Source: Bog-473 sp963726005 (GTDB lineage Bacteria; Actinomycetota; Acidimicrobiia; Acidimicrobiales; RAAP-2). From it: a stretch of 64,000 nucleotides of DNA. The notes under the pieces are model-generated. The model ran no database searches and was not told the origin of the DNA. It saw only the letters and a program-made list of their open reading frames with translations. Each line of letters starts with the position of its first letter. Position 1 is the stretch's first letter. The DNA is taken from positions 806,001 to 870,000 of the forward strand of contig CAVSAT010000004.1 in assembly GCA_963726005.1 (NCBI GenBank), in the 5' to 3' direction. This document shows positions 28,299 to 36,963 of the stretch, piece by piece. The position numbers and the translations under genes were made by a program.

Positions 28299-28947
28299 CT
28301 ACCGGCCGGCGCGGCGATCGAGCGCCGCGGTGAGCCGCGCCTTCACGGCGGGCCACTCGGCCGCCACGATGGAGAAGCGGGCGGACGTGCGCACCGTGTC
28401 GTCGGAGCCGGGCCGGTCAGCCGCGCATGATGCCGTCGAGTTGGCCCCCGATCCGTTCGATCGCCGCCCACGAGCGCTCGTTGCGCACGTCGGTCTGCAG
28501 CCCCACCCGGTGGACCCGCCACACCTCGAAGGCGTGCGCGAGCATCACCAGCTTGGCTTCGGTGTTGACCGGAGTGCGCTGCGCCGAACCCGCCAGCCAG
28601 GTGAAACCGATGTCGACGACATCGGGCACTCCGTCGCGCTGGTGGCTCGCGCCCGGCGGCCATTGCCAGCAGAAGATCTCGCAGAACCGGGTGGCACCCA
28701 CGACGCGGTCGTCTTCGCCGGGTCCGGCTGCCTTGCGGACCGTGGCGAAGGCGACGTGCGCCCCCGAGGCCGTCTTGGCGATCGCGTCGCGCACGTAGTC
28801 GGTCATCTGCTCCAGCCCGTCGGGCGTGTACGTCCATCGGTACTGGCTGCGATCCTCGGCCGCCGCCTCGACGAGAGACGGGATGTGCGCCTCGCTCAGC
28901 GGTTCGAGCCGGACGTGGTTCCCCTCGAGCAGAAGCGGCTCAGGCAC
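28299..28947 (-). CDS. GNAT acetyltransferase (RimL-like), with one apparent frameshift
   Basis: From a GTG the frame reads VPEPLLLEGNHVRLEPLSE, then DIGFTWLAGSAQRTPVNTEA and VGLQTDVRNERSWAAIERI, the usual RimL-type order, but stops at 28417 in IMRG, before the family C-terminus. In the next frame the expected end follows at once: SDDTVRTSARFSIVAAEWPA, VKARL, stopping at 28299. Removing one G from GCGCGGC near 28421 joins them into about 215 residues. It overlaps the end of the upstream pump by a few bases. Probably an active N-acetyltransferase of unknown substrate with a sequence error; a real frameshift cannot be excluded. Confidence 0.7.
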
Positions 28948-30569
28948 GCGCGGCGGGCACGCCGGCATCCTCGGGAGCAGGCGGTCCGGTCTCGGTGCCG
29001 CGTGGCGGGCCACCAGGGTCCGCGCGCGCCTTCCGACGCGGTCGGGATCACGAAATCGCGCTGCCGGACCAGAGCGAAGGCGCACACTGCGCCGACGAAC
29101 GCGACGATCGCCCCGATGTCCATGAGGTGGTTCAGCGTCGTGGAGAAGCCCACCCGGTACGCGCCGAGCAGCGCCGCCCGGGCCGCCGGCGCCTGGATCG
29201 CAGAGGCCAGCTGGTGCACCTGGCCGGCGGACATGGCCCCCTGGAGCTGCGCGCCGCCGTGGCGGAGCACCGCGAGCCCGACGTCGGTCTTTCTCAAGGC
29301 GGCGGAGGTGTGGGCCACGATCTGGCTCTGGAACACGGCCCCCAGCACCGCGATGCCGGTGGCGATGCCCACCTGCCGGAACGTGTTGTTGGCGCCCGAC
29401 GCCATGCCGCTGCGCTGGGGCTGGACGACAGAGACCGCACCTGATGCCAGGACCGGGTTCACGGTGCCGGCCCCGAACCCGGCCAGGATGAACCCGGGCA
29501 GCAACACGGTCCAGCCCGACGTCGGATGTGTCGTCCCCATGGCGAGGAGCGCACCGGTGACGATGAGCATCCCGACGCCAAGCAGATAGCGCGACTTCAC
29601 GCGCACGGTCAACCGCCCGGCGAAGAAGGACCAGAAGAAGATGACAAGAGTCTGCGGGAGAAAACGGAGGCCGGCGGCGAACGGGCCGTAGCCCAGGTCG
29701 TCCTGGATGTAGAGGGTCAGGTACAAGAACATCGCGAAGATGGAGGAGGCGAGGGCGAACGCCACCACGGAGAGGCCCACGAAGGCGGGGATCTTGAACA
29801 GGCCGAGGTCCAGCATGGGATCGGCCGTGTGGAGCTCGTTGATGAAGAACGCCACCATGAGGGCGGCGGACCCAGCCAGCAGGCCCACGATGGTCGCACT
29901 GCTCCAACCGAGGTCGTTGCCCCGCACGAGCGCGAACACGAGGGCGAACAGGCTGGCCGAGAACGTGACGAATCCGATCCAGTCGATGCTGCGCTCGCTG
30001 GTGTCCTTGGACTCGGCGATCTTGGCGATGGTGATGATGACCGCGACCACCCCGATGGGCACGTTGACGAAGAAGATCCAGCGCCACCCGATGCCGCTCG
30101 TGATGGCGCCGCCGATAAGGGGCCCGATCGCCACCGCGCCGCCGATCACCGCGCCGTAGAGGCCGAAGGCGGTTCCGCGATCCCGGCCCACGAACGCCGA
30201 AGCGATGAGGGCGAGCGACGTGGCGAACATGATCGCGCCGCCGACGCCCTGGACGGCCCGGGCCAGGTTGAGCATGAGTGGCGTCGTCGAGAGACCGCAC
30301 ACCAGCGACGCGAGCGAGAAGACCACGAGCCCGACGGCGAACACCTCCCGGCGGCCGTAGATGTCACCCAGCACGCCCGCCGTGAGGAGGAACGCCGCCA
30401 ACGTCAGTGAGTAGGCGTCGACGACCCACTGCAGGTCGGAGAAGTTCGAGTGCAGGGACCGCTGGATGTCGGGCAGCGCGACGTTGACGACCGTGATGTC
30501 GAGCAGGAGCATGAACACCGCGGTGCAGACCGCGATCAGCGTCCACCATTTGCGGTCGAGAGCGGGCAT
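28940..30569 (-). CDS. DHA2-family (14-helix) MFS drug efflux pump
   Basis: Proton-driven exporter with about 14 hydrophobic helices. Motif C-like and D-type segments include MLLLDITVVNVALPDIQRSL, WVVDAYSLTLAAFLLTAGVL, GDIYGRR (motif A) and GPLIGGAITSGIGWRWIFFV. The frame as written runs on to 28896 with an Arg/Cys-rich tail unlike the rest; dropping one base in GCGCGCGGACC near 29020 gives a natural acidic/Pro-rich tail that stops at 28940 (about 542 residues). It is divergent from an ABC-F gene with overlapping promoter boxes, a plausible drug-response pair. Substrate unknown. Confidence 0.85.
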
Positions 30570-30575
30570 TCGCGG

Positions 30576-30608
30576 AGTGTACAGACAAGAGCTGGCCGCT
30601 CGTACAAT
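30576..30608. promoter_or_regulatory. Divergent leaderless promoters of the MFS pump and the ABC-F gene
   Basis: TACAAT at 30603-30608 ends five bases before the ABC-F GTG; on the other strand TACACT at 30581-30576 ends six bases before the pump ATG. Both start codons would be at the 5' end of their mRNAs. The two start codons are only 44 bases apart, so RNA polymerases should compete for this short stretch. A TGTACA palindrome sits at 30579-30584. Confidence 0.5.
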
Positions 30609-30613
30609 GTGCC

Positions 30614-32212
30614 GTGATCGTCGGATCAGCCCTCACCATCGAAATCGGCGACCGGACCCTGGTCACCGACGCCTCGTTCGTCGTCGGTGCGGGAGAGAAG
30701 GTCGGCCTCGTCGGCCGGAACGGCACCGGGAAGTCCTCCTTCATCTCGGTGCTGGTGGGGCAGCCCGCGTCGCAGCTGCGCCATCGGGGCAACGTCCGGC
30801 TGCTGGGGTCGTTCGGGTACCTGCCGCAGGCACCGGTCCCCGGTGGCCTCGGCCTCGAGCCGACCGGGTTCTCCCACGTCCTCTCGGTGCGCGGCCTCGA
30901 CGTCCTCGACGACGCGCTCGGGTCGGCCCGCACGGCGATGGCCGACGACCCCTCCGAGGAGAACATCGAGCTCTTCACCGACCTCCAGGAGCAGTTCCAG
31001 TCGAACGGTGGCTACGAGGCCGAGTCGGTGATGGCCCGTCTGGCCGATGGGCTCGGACTCCGCCAGGAGCTGCTCCTCGAGCCCATCGACGAGCTCTCGG
31101 GCGGCCAGCGCCGTCGTGTCGACCTCATGCGGGTCCTCTTCCAGGAGCCGGAGCTCATGATCCTCGACGAGCCGACCAATCACCTGGACCGCTCGGCCAA
31201 GCGCTGGCTGCTCGACGAATTGGCTCGGTTCCCCGGCGCCCTCCTCGTGGTCAGCCACGACCTCAAACTGCTCGACCGGTCCATCAGCAAGGTGCTGCAC
31301 ATCTCGAACCAGCGCCTGACCGAGTGGAAGGGCAACTACACGAAATTCCAGGCCCTCCACGAGGCCGACCAGTCCCAGCGCGAACGCGCCGCGGAGTTGG
31401 AGCAGCGCGAGATTGCACGCCTCACGACGCTGGCCGACTCCATGCGGGCCAGCACCGAGAAGCGGGCCCGCAAGGCCAAGGCCCTCGACAAGCGGGTCGA
31501 GCGGATGGAGACGGAGCGGACCCACGTTGACAAGCGGGAGCGAGCGAGCAAGTTCAAGCTTCCGGTGCCGCCCCGCTCGGGGGCCATCCCTCTGGACGTG
31601 GCGAAGCTGGGGATCCGCTACGGCGCCAACGAGGTGATCTCGGACGTGACGTTCCACGTCGGCCGAGGCGACCACGTCGTCATCATCGGCCGCAACGGTG
31701 CGGGCAAGTCCTCGCTCCTCCGCTGCCTGGCCGGCCTGCAGGCACCCACCAACGGCGTGGTCGACCAAGGGGCGAACGTCGCGGTCGGCTACTTCGCGCA
31801 GGAGCACGAGCAGATCGACCAGGCGCGTACCGCGCTGGCCAACGTGAGCGACACCGTCTTGAAGGGCGAGCGGGACCGGCGGGCGCTGCTCGGCTCCTTC
31901 GGCTTGCCGTCGAAGGCGGCTGACCAGATGCCAGCGACGCTCTCGGGTGGCGAGCGAGCCAAGCTCGGGTTGGCCATGCTCTCGGCGGGTGAGGCGAACC
32001 TGCTGCTGCTCGACGAGCCCACCAACAACCTCGACCCCTCGTCCATCGCCGCCGTCGGTGCCATGCTCGGCGGTTGGCCGGGCACCATCGTGGCCGTGAG
32101 CCACGAACGCGGCTTCGTCGAGGCGCTGCGGCCGACCTATTGCCTGCGACTCCCGGAGGAGCGCTTCACGCACTGGCGTGACGAGTACCTCGACGACGTC
32201 GAGATGCGGTAG
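30614..32212 (+). CDS. ABC-F family ATPase
   Basis: A soluble 532-residue protein with two ABC domains and no membrane part. Walker A motifs are GRNGTGKSS and GRNGAGKSS; signatures LSGGQRRRVDL and LSGGERAKLGL; Walker B plus catalytic Glu LDEPTNHLD and LDEPTNNLD. The linker between the domains is highly charged (RASTEKRARKAKALDKRVER), the P-site tRNA interaction motif region. ABC-F proteins act on the ribosome, some protecting it from antibiotics, others (EttA, Uup) tuning translation. The neighbouring drug pump is suggestive of resistance, but a housekeeping role is equally possible. Confidence 0.88.
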   Translation: MIVGSALTIEIGDRTLVTDASFVVGAGEKVGLVGRNGTGKSSFISVLVGQPASQLRHRGNVRLLGSFGYLPQAPVPGGLGLEPTGFSHVLSVRGLDVLDDALGSARTAMADDPSEENIELFTDLQEQFQSNGGYEAESVMARLADGLGLRQELLLEPIDELSGGQRRRVDLMRVLFQEPELMILDEPTNHLDRSAKRWLLDELARFPGALLVVSHDLKLLDRSISKVLHISNQRLTEWKGNYTKFQALHEADQSQRERAAELEQREIARLTTLADSMRASTEKRARKAKALDKRVERMETERTHVDKRERASKFKLPVPPRSGAIPLDVAKLGIRYGANEVISDVTFHVGRGDHVVIIGRNGAGKSSLLRCLAGLQAPTNGVVDQGANVAVGYFAQEHEQIDQARTALANVSDTVLKGERDRRALLGSFGLPSKAADQMPATLSGGERAKLGLAMLSAGEANLLLLDEPTNNLDPSSIAAVGAMLGGWPGTIVAVSHERGFVEALRPTYCLRLPEERFTHWRDEYLDDVEMR

Positions 32213-32252
32213 CTCGCCCGCCGCCCCCGTGGGCCCCGGGCGGGAGTCGCGT

Positions 32253-33890
32253 CTAGTGCTTTACCCAGATCTGGGTGGGCCAGAGCACGCCCTCGTCGAA
32301 GGCGACCGCCTTCGAGCCCTGCATGGTCACCGGGTTGGCGAAGTTCTGCACCTTGGGGTTCGCCACGACCGCCCAGGTGTCGCGGGCGAACCAGATGTAG
32401 GGGATGTCCTCGGCGAGGTACTGGTTGATCTGCTGGTAGGCCTTGACCCGGTCCGCCTTGACGTTGGATGCCCGCCCGGCCACCAGCGCCGTCTGGATGC
32501 GGGGGTCGACGTTGCGCGCCATGTTCAAGGGCAGCGGCGGGCCGACGGTGTTCGTGCTCCACCAGACGTAGTTGAGGTCGGGGTCGACGGCACCGAACTG
32601 GCGCCACAGCGTGGCCTGGTAGGTGCCGGCCAGCGCGTTGTTGATCAGCGTCGACTGGGCGATGATGTTGATGTTCACGTGCATGCCGGCCTGCTGCAGC
32701 GCCTGCTGCAGGAACTCGGCCCCCCGCAGCACGTCCGAATTGCTGGTGGAGTTCAGCGTGAACGAGACCGGCTTGCCCGTCTGCTGCTGCACCTGCTTGA
32801 CGAGGTGTGCTGCGCCGGCCGGGTCGTAGGCGGGGTAGGCGGTCTTGGTGTAGTAGTCGCTCCCGGGGATGAACAGTCCCTTCATGGGAGCGTCCACGCC
32901 CTTGTCGATGACCTTGGCGAACTGGACCTGGTTGATGGCCTTGGCCATGGCCGTACGCAGCGTGTGATTGTTGAAAGGCGCCGCCGCCGTGTTCAGCATC
33001 ATGCACTGCACCGTGGGTTGGCCCACCACCTGGCCGCTGTTGTCGTAGTACGACCACCTGCGGTCGCCCCGGAATTGCAGCAGGCCGTCGGGCGAGCTCG
33101 TGTGCATGATGTCGACCGTGCCCGTCTGGAGCGCCTGCACGCGGGCATTGGGATCGATGATCGGCTTGAAGGTGATGGAGTCCAGATAGGGGTAACCCTT
33201 GCGCCAGTAGTGGGGGTTCTTCGTGGCGGTCATGTGGGTGTTGGGCACCCAGTCTTGGAAGACGAAGGGCCCGGTGCCGACGGGGTGCGACGTCCCGCTG
33301 GAGCTGTTCAGCATGGACGGCGCCGCCATATAACCCGTCTGGGCCTGGGCCAGGTAGTAGGGGAACGGGGCCCACGAGGACTTCATGGTGATGGTGACCG
33401 CCAGCGGCCCGGTCACCGAAGCGCTTTTGAAATTGGCGAAGGCCGGTCCGGTGAGAATTGAGGTGACCTGCTTCTCGAGGTTCAGGTACAACGCGTTGGC
33501 GTCAAGCGGCGTGCCGTCGTGGAAGACGATGCCGGGGCGCAAGGTGATGGTGAAGGACGTGAAGTCCGCGTTCGACGTGATCGACTGGGCGAGGTACGGC
33601 TCCACGCCGCCGGACGCGTTGACGATGGCGATGGGGTCGAAGACCGTCCGGCCGTAGAGGAACCCGCCTTCGTCCCAGCGGGCCGTCGTGGGGTCGAAGC
33701 CACCCTCCTCGGTGTCGATGCCGAAAGTGAGCGAGCCACCCGTGACGGGCTTGGCGGTCGAGATCCCGTTCCGGCCCGGGCCGTTGGTTCCGGATGCGCC
33801 GGCAGGCTCTCCCAGCGCACCCAGGGTGGCGGCGCCGGCGCCCAACGCCAGCCCACCCGCCAGGAACGACCGACGATCAAACTGCGTCAT
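32253..33890 (-). CDS. Tat-exported peptide/nickel-type ABC substrate-binding protein
   Basis: A 545-residue SBP_bac_5 family protein. The N-terminus DRRSFLAGGLALGAG is a twin-arginine signal. The mature part has the family markers FGIDTEEGGFDPTTARW, FTITLRPGIVFHDGTPLDAN, VGTGPFVFQDWVPN and NPHYWRKGYPYLDS. It would bind a peptide, opine or similar ligand outside the membrane. No permease or ATPase genes lie beside it, so it either uses transporters elsewhere or acts as a sensor-type binding protein. Tat export of this family is frequent in deep-branching actinobacteria. Confidence 0.85.
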   Translation of the reverse strand: MTQFDRRSFLAGGLALGAGAATLGALGEPAGASGTNGPGRNGISTAKPVTGGSLTFGIDTEEGGFDPTTARWDEGGFLYGRTVFDPIAIVNASGGVEPYLAQSITSNADFTSFTITLRPGIVFHDGTPLDANALYLNLEKQVTSILTGPAFANFKSASVTGPLAVTITMKSSWAPFPYYLAQAQTGYMAAPSMLNSSSGTSHPVGTGPFVFQDWVPNTHMTATKNPHYWRKGYPYLDSITFKPIIDPNARVQALQTGTVDIMHTSSPDGLLQFRGDRRWSYYDNSGQVVGQPTVQCMMLNTAAAPFNNHTLRTAMAKAINQVQFAKVIDKGVDAPMKGLFIPGSDYYTKTAYPAYDPAGAAHLVKQVQQQTGKPVSFTLNSTSNSDVLRGAEFLQQALQQAGMHVNINIIAQSTLINNALAGTYQATLWRQFGAVDPDLNYVWWSTNTVGPPLPLNMARNVDPRIQTALVAGRASNVKADRVKAYQQINQYLAEDIPYIWFARDTWAVVANPKVQNFANPVTMQGSKAVAFDEGVLWPTQIWVKH

Positions 33891-34049
33891 CGCAACCCCC
33901 CAAAGGTCCGATCCGCATGTAGTACGGCTCCGTCGCCCTGAGCGACTGCGGCAGGTTACAACTTCGTGACCGCGCGAGGGTGGCGGTCGATTGGGGGGTC
34001 CTCGGCGGGGTATGGCAACCTGGAATCACGACAACGGGAGGAGCGCGGA

Positions 34050-34532
34050 ATGACGATCGCAGTGGGCGACGAGGTGCCCGACGTGAAGGTGTTCACCTTC
34101 GGCGACAAGGGGCCCGAGGCGACCACGTCAGCCGAGGTCCTCGGCCACGGCAAGGTCGTTCTGTTCGGGGTGCCCGGCGCCTTCACGCCGACCTGCTCCG
34201 ATCACCACCTGCCGGGTTTCGTCTTGCGCGCCGACGAGCTCCGCGCCAAGGGAGTCGACAAGGTGGTGTGCGTCTCGGTCAACGACCCGTTCGTCATGGG
34301 CGCATGGGGCAAGGACCAGAACGTCGGACGTTCCGTCGTGATGCTCGCGGACGGCAACGGCGAGTTGACCGAGGCGATGGGCCTGACCATGGACGGGAGT
34401 GGGTTCGGCCTCGGCGCGCGTTCGCAGCGTTACGCCGCGATCCTCGATGACGGCATCGTCGCCTGGATCGCCGTCGAGCCCGGCCCGGGGCTGAACGTCA
34501 GCTCGGCCGAGGAAGTGCTCGCCGCCCTGTAG
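34050..34532 (+). CDS. Peroxiredoxin, Prx5 type
   Basis: A 160-residue thioredoxin-fold peroxidase. The peroxidatic site PGAFTPTCSDHHLPGF gives the Prx5 subfamily, with the catalytic Cys in TPTCS. Then FVLRADELRAKGVDKVVCVS, NDPFVMGAWGKDQ and a C-terminal GPGLNVSSAEEVLAAL. It reduces peroxides using a thiol partner, in this host perhaps mycothiol or mycoredoxin. GGGAGGAG precedes the ATG. It is divergent from the binding-protein gene. Confidence 0.9.
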   Translation: MTIAVGDEVPDVKVFTFGDKGPEATTSAEVLGHGKVVLFGVPGAFTPTCSDHHLPGFVLRADELRAKGVDKVVCVSVNDPFVMGAWGKDQNVGRSVVMLADGNGELTEAMGLTMDGSGFGLGARSQRYAAILDDGIVAWIAVEPGPGLNVSSAEEVLAAL

Positions 34533-34610
34533 CGCACCGGCCGGACGGTCGAGACGCGCTCTTGACGGGTACGCAAAGAAACGCGCCCACCAGGCCCGGC
34601 GGCGACACAC

Positions 34611-34665
34611 TTGACATGCAACCGAATGGCTGCTTGAGTGGGTCATGCAACCGTGCGGTTGCATG
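34611..34665 (+). promoter_or_regulatory. Promoter -35 box and two palindromic operators before the ArsR-SRPBCC gene
   Basis: TTGACA at 34611-34616 is a consensus -35. It overlaps a degenerate palindrome at 34615-34636 (CATGCAACC, 4 bases, GGCTGCTTG); a perfect copy follows at 34644-34665 (CATGCAACC, GTGC, GGTTGCATG). Copies begin 29 bases apart and flank the expected -10 and start region. The natural reading is autorepression by the downstream ArsR-type protein. Confidence 0.6.
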
Positions 34666-34684
34666 ATTGACCACCTACCAGCGG

Positions 34685-35515
34685 ATGGCGATGAGAGAGA
34701 TGGATGCGGTGTTCAGGGCGCTGGGCGAACCCGGCCGGCGCCGGCTCCTGGACAGGCTCAACGAGCGCAACGGACTCACCCTGACCGAGCTCAGCGCCGG
34801 AATGGGCGTGACGAGGCAGTCGGTGTCCAAGCACCTCGACGTCTTGGTGGCGGCCGGCCTGGTCACCACGAGGCGGAGGGGCAGGGAGAAGCTGCACTAC
34901 CTGAACGCCGCCCCCATCAATGACATCGCCGAGCGCTGGATCCACCACTACGACCGGGCGCGGGCCGAGGCCCTGTCCGATCTCAAGACGGCACTGGAGG
35001 CCACCCCCATGGACCAGACGACCTTCGTCTACACCACCTACATCCACGCCACCCCGGAGCGGGTCTGGCAGGGCCTGACCGACCCTGCCTTCACCGAGCG
35101 CTACTGGCGGCACCCGAAGTCCGGAGGCGTGTCCCTCTCGTCGGACTGGAAGAAGGGCTCCACCTACGACGTCGCCTACGACCAGGTCGAGCTCGTCCTC
35201 AGCGACCCTGAGCAGGTCATCCTCGAGTCCGATCCGTACCGCCGGCTCGCGTACTCCTGGCACACGTTCACGCCCGAGTGGGCAGCGGCCCACGGGATCG
35301 ACGAAGCCAGCGCCGGCGTCTGGATGACCGAGGCCCGTTCCAAGGTGGCCTTCGACATCGAGGAGACCACTGAGGGCGTCGTGAAGCTCACCGTCGTCCA
35401 CGACGGCTTCGAGCCGGGCAGTGAGGTCCTGAAGGGCATTACGAACGGATGGCCGGCTGTCATCGCCAGCCTGAAGACGCTCCTCGAGACCGGGTCGGCA
35501 CTGCCCGGCGCCTGA
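34685..35515 (+). CDS. ArsR-family regulator fused to an SRPBCC (AHSA1-like) domain
   Basis: Residues 5-95 are a winged helix of ArsR type: VFRALGEPGRRRLLDRLNER, LTLTELSAGMGVTRQSVSKH, LDVLVAAGLVTTRRRGREKL. From about residue 108 an SRPBCC ligand-cavity domain follows (TTYIHATPERVWQGLTDPAF, TERYWRHP, VKLTVVHDGFEPGS). No metal-binding Cys set is visible, so a hydrophobic ligand held in the SRPBCC cup is the likely effector. ATG 34685 is chosen because it sits just before the conserved start; TTG 34667 is possible. Two palindromes upstream suggest it represses itself. No adjacent target gene is obvious. Confidence 0.8.
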   Translation: MAMREMDAVFRALGEPGRRRLLDRLNERNGLTLTELSAGMGVTRQSVSKHLDVLVAAGLVTTRRRGREKLHYLNAAPINDIAERWIHHYDRARAEALSDLKTALEATPMDQTTFVYTTYIHATPERVWQGLTDPAFTERYWRHPKSGGVSLSSDWKKGSTYDVAYDQVELVLSDPEQVILESDPYRRLAYSWHTFTPEWAAAHGIDEASAGVWMTEARSKVAFDIEETTEGVVKLTVVHDGFEPGSEVLKGITNGWPAVIASLKTLLETGSALPGA

Positions 35516-35593
35516 GCGGCAGGCTTCCACATCTCCGAGCCGGCCGCCCCGCCCGTCCGGGCTGGCGCCAGCCGGGGGATCGAGGCTTCCCCC

Positions 35594-35631
35594 TTGCCAT
35601 GTTGCTTTGTCCGGCGTAAGATACTCAGTAT
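35594..35631 (+). promoter_or_regulatory. Promoter with ATACTCAGTAT operator before the PadR gene
   Basis: TTGCCA (35594-35599), a 17-base spacer and TAAGAT (35617-35622) form a good sigma-70-type promoter. The palindrome ATACTCAGTAT at 35621-35631 overlaps the -10 and the transcription start, as expected for repression by the PadR-family product of the next gene. Confidence 0.6.
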
Positions 35632-35652
35632 GCTACTTCGAAAAGACCGGTC

Positions 35653-36243
35653 ATGAGCGTCCGTCACGCCCTGTTGGCCCTGCTCGCAGAGGGGCCCAAG
35701 TACGGGCTGCAGCTGCGCCAGGAATTCGAGGCGCGGACCGGCGAGGTGTGGCCGCTCAACGTCGGGCAGGTGTACACGACGCTGCAGCGGCTCGAGCGCG
35801 ACGGCCTCGTCGAGTCCGACGACTCGGCCGACGAGGGACCCCAGAAGGACTTCCACATCACCGAGGAAGGGGAGGTGGAGCTGGCGGACTGGTTGCGGAC
35901 CCCGCCCGACTTCTCCTCGCCGCCGCGGGACGAGCTCGTGATCAAGGTACTGGTTGCCTTCGGGCTCCCCGGGGTGGACGTGCACGAGGTGGTGCAGGTC
36001 CACCGGCGGTATCTCGTCGAGCTCATGCAGCGGTGGACTCGGCTGAAGGAGGACGAGTCCCGGTTCGACCTGAGTTTCGCCCTGGTCGTCGACGCTGAGC
36101 TGTTCCGGCTCGACTCGTTGATCCGGTGGCTCGATATGGCGGATGGCCGTCTGAAGCGAGCGGCGGCGGATGGTGTCACTGCGCCGGCACCACAGTCGTT
36201 CCCACTCCCCAAAGCCCGGCGCAAGGCAGGAGCACGACCATGA
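35653..36243 (+). CDS. PadR-family transcriptional repressor
   Basis: A 196-residue protein with a PadR winged helix at the start (SVRHALLALLAEGPKYGLQL, RQEFEARTGEVWPLNVGQVY, TTLQRLERDGLVE) and a longer C-terminal helical dimerisation part typical of PadR subfamily 1 with a Vir_act_alpha_C-like domain. It overlaps the ATPase gene (ATGA) and heads a three-gene operon with an ABC exporter, the usual set-up for a drug- or peptide-sensing repressor controlling its own efflux pump. The operator is probably the ATACT/AGTAT palindrome upstream. Confidence 0.88.
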   Translation: MSVRHALLALLAEGPKYGLQLRQEFEARTGEVWPLNVGQVYTTLQRLERDGLVESDDSADEGPQKDFHITEEGEVELADWLRTPPDFSSPPRDELVIKVLVAFGLPGVDVHEVVQVHRRYLVELMQRWTRLKEDESRFDLSFALVVDAELFRLDSLIRWLDMADGRLKRAAADGVTAPAPQSFPLPKARRKAGARP

Positions 36244-36963
36244 GCTACTTGGAGGTACGAGGCGTCTCGAAGGTGTACGGCGAAGGCGCGTCGGAGGTGC
36301 ACGCGCTCTCCGACATCGAGCTCTCCGTCGACGCGGGCTCGCTCGTCGCCGTCATGGGCGCCAGCGGGTCGGGCAAGAGCACGCTGTTGACCATCGCCGG
36401 CAGCCTCGAGGACCCCACCAGTGGTGAGGTCTACATCGGCGGGCAGCCGCTCTCCTCGCTGTCGCGCAACGGCAAGGCGCGGCTGCGCCGCCAGTCCATC
36501 GGCTACGTGTTCCAGGACTACAACCTGCTGGCCGGGCTCAGCGCGGTGGAGAACGTGTCGTTGCCGCTCGAGCTCGACGGCGTCTCGGCGCGCAAGGCCC
36601 AGGCGGCGGCGCTCGAGTCACTCGAGGACTTCGGGCTGGCCGACCGCGGCGTCGCATTACCCCGATCAGCTGTCGGGTGGCGAGCGCCAGCGGGTCGCCA
36701 TCGCGCGGGCCGTGGTCGGGGGGCGAAAGCTGCTTCTCGCGGACGAGCCTTCCGGCGCGCTCGACTCGACCAACGCTGAGGCCGTCATGCGCCTGATCCT
36801 CGCCGCCTGCCACCGCGGCCTGGCCGCCGTCGTGGTGACCCACGACGCGCAGCTCGCCTCGTGGGCCGACCGCGTGGTCTTCTTGCGCGATGGCCGCGTC
36901 GTGGATCAGACGCTCCCGCTCGAGAGCCCCGAAGCCTTCCTCGCGGAAGCGCCCCACCGATGA
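36240..36963 (+). CDS. MacB/LolD-type ABC transporter ATPase, with one apparent frameshift
   Basis: ATPase for the following FtsX-like permease. Walker A GASGSGKST, Q-loop FQDYNLLAGLSAVENV, signature LSGGERQRVAIARA, Walker B LLLADEPSGALDS, switch His VVVTHD. The frame breaks between LADRG and SHYPDQLSGG: deleting one G from GACCGCGGCGTCG near 36648 gives LADRASHYPDQLSGG, the exact family pattern, and a protein of about 240 residues. The stop overlaps the permease ATG. With the break as written no ATPase would be made, so a sequence error is the likely explanation; strain-level inactivation is the alternative. Confidence 0.8.

Noticed and set aside
32216..32246. GC-rich CCCGCC/GGCGGG hairpin between the convergent ABC-F and binding-protein genes
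   Set aside because: Only six paired bases with a 16-base loop; too weak in this base composition to call a terminator.
32178..33461. Long plus-strand frame opposite the peptide-binding protein
   Set aside because: Composition (Val/Gly/Arg/His) is typical of an antisense shadow in GC-rich DNA; the minus strand has a Tat signal and full family motifs.
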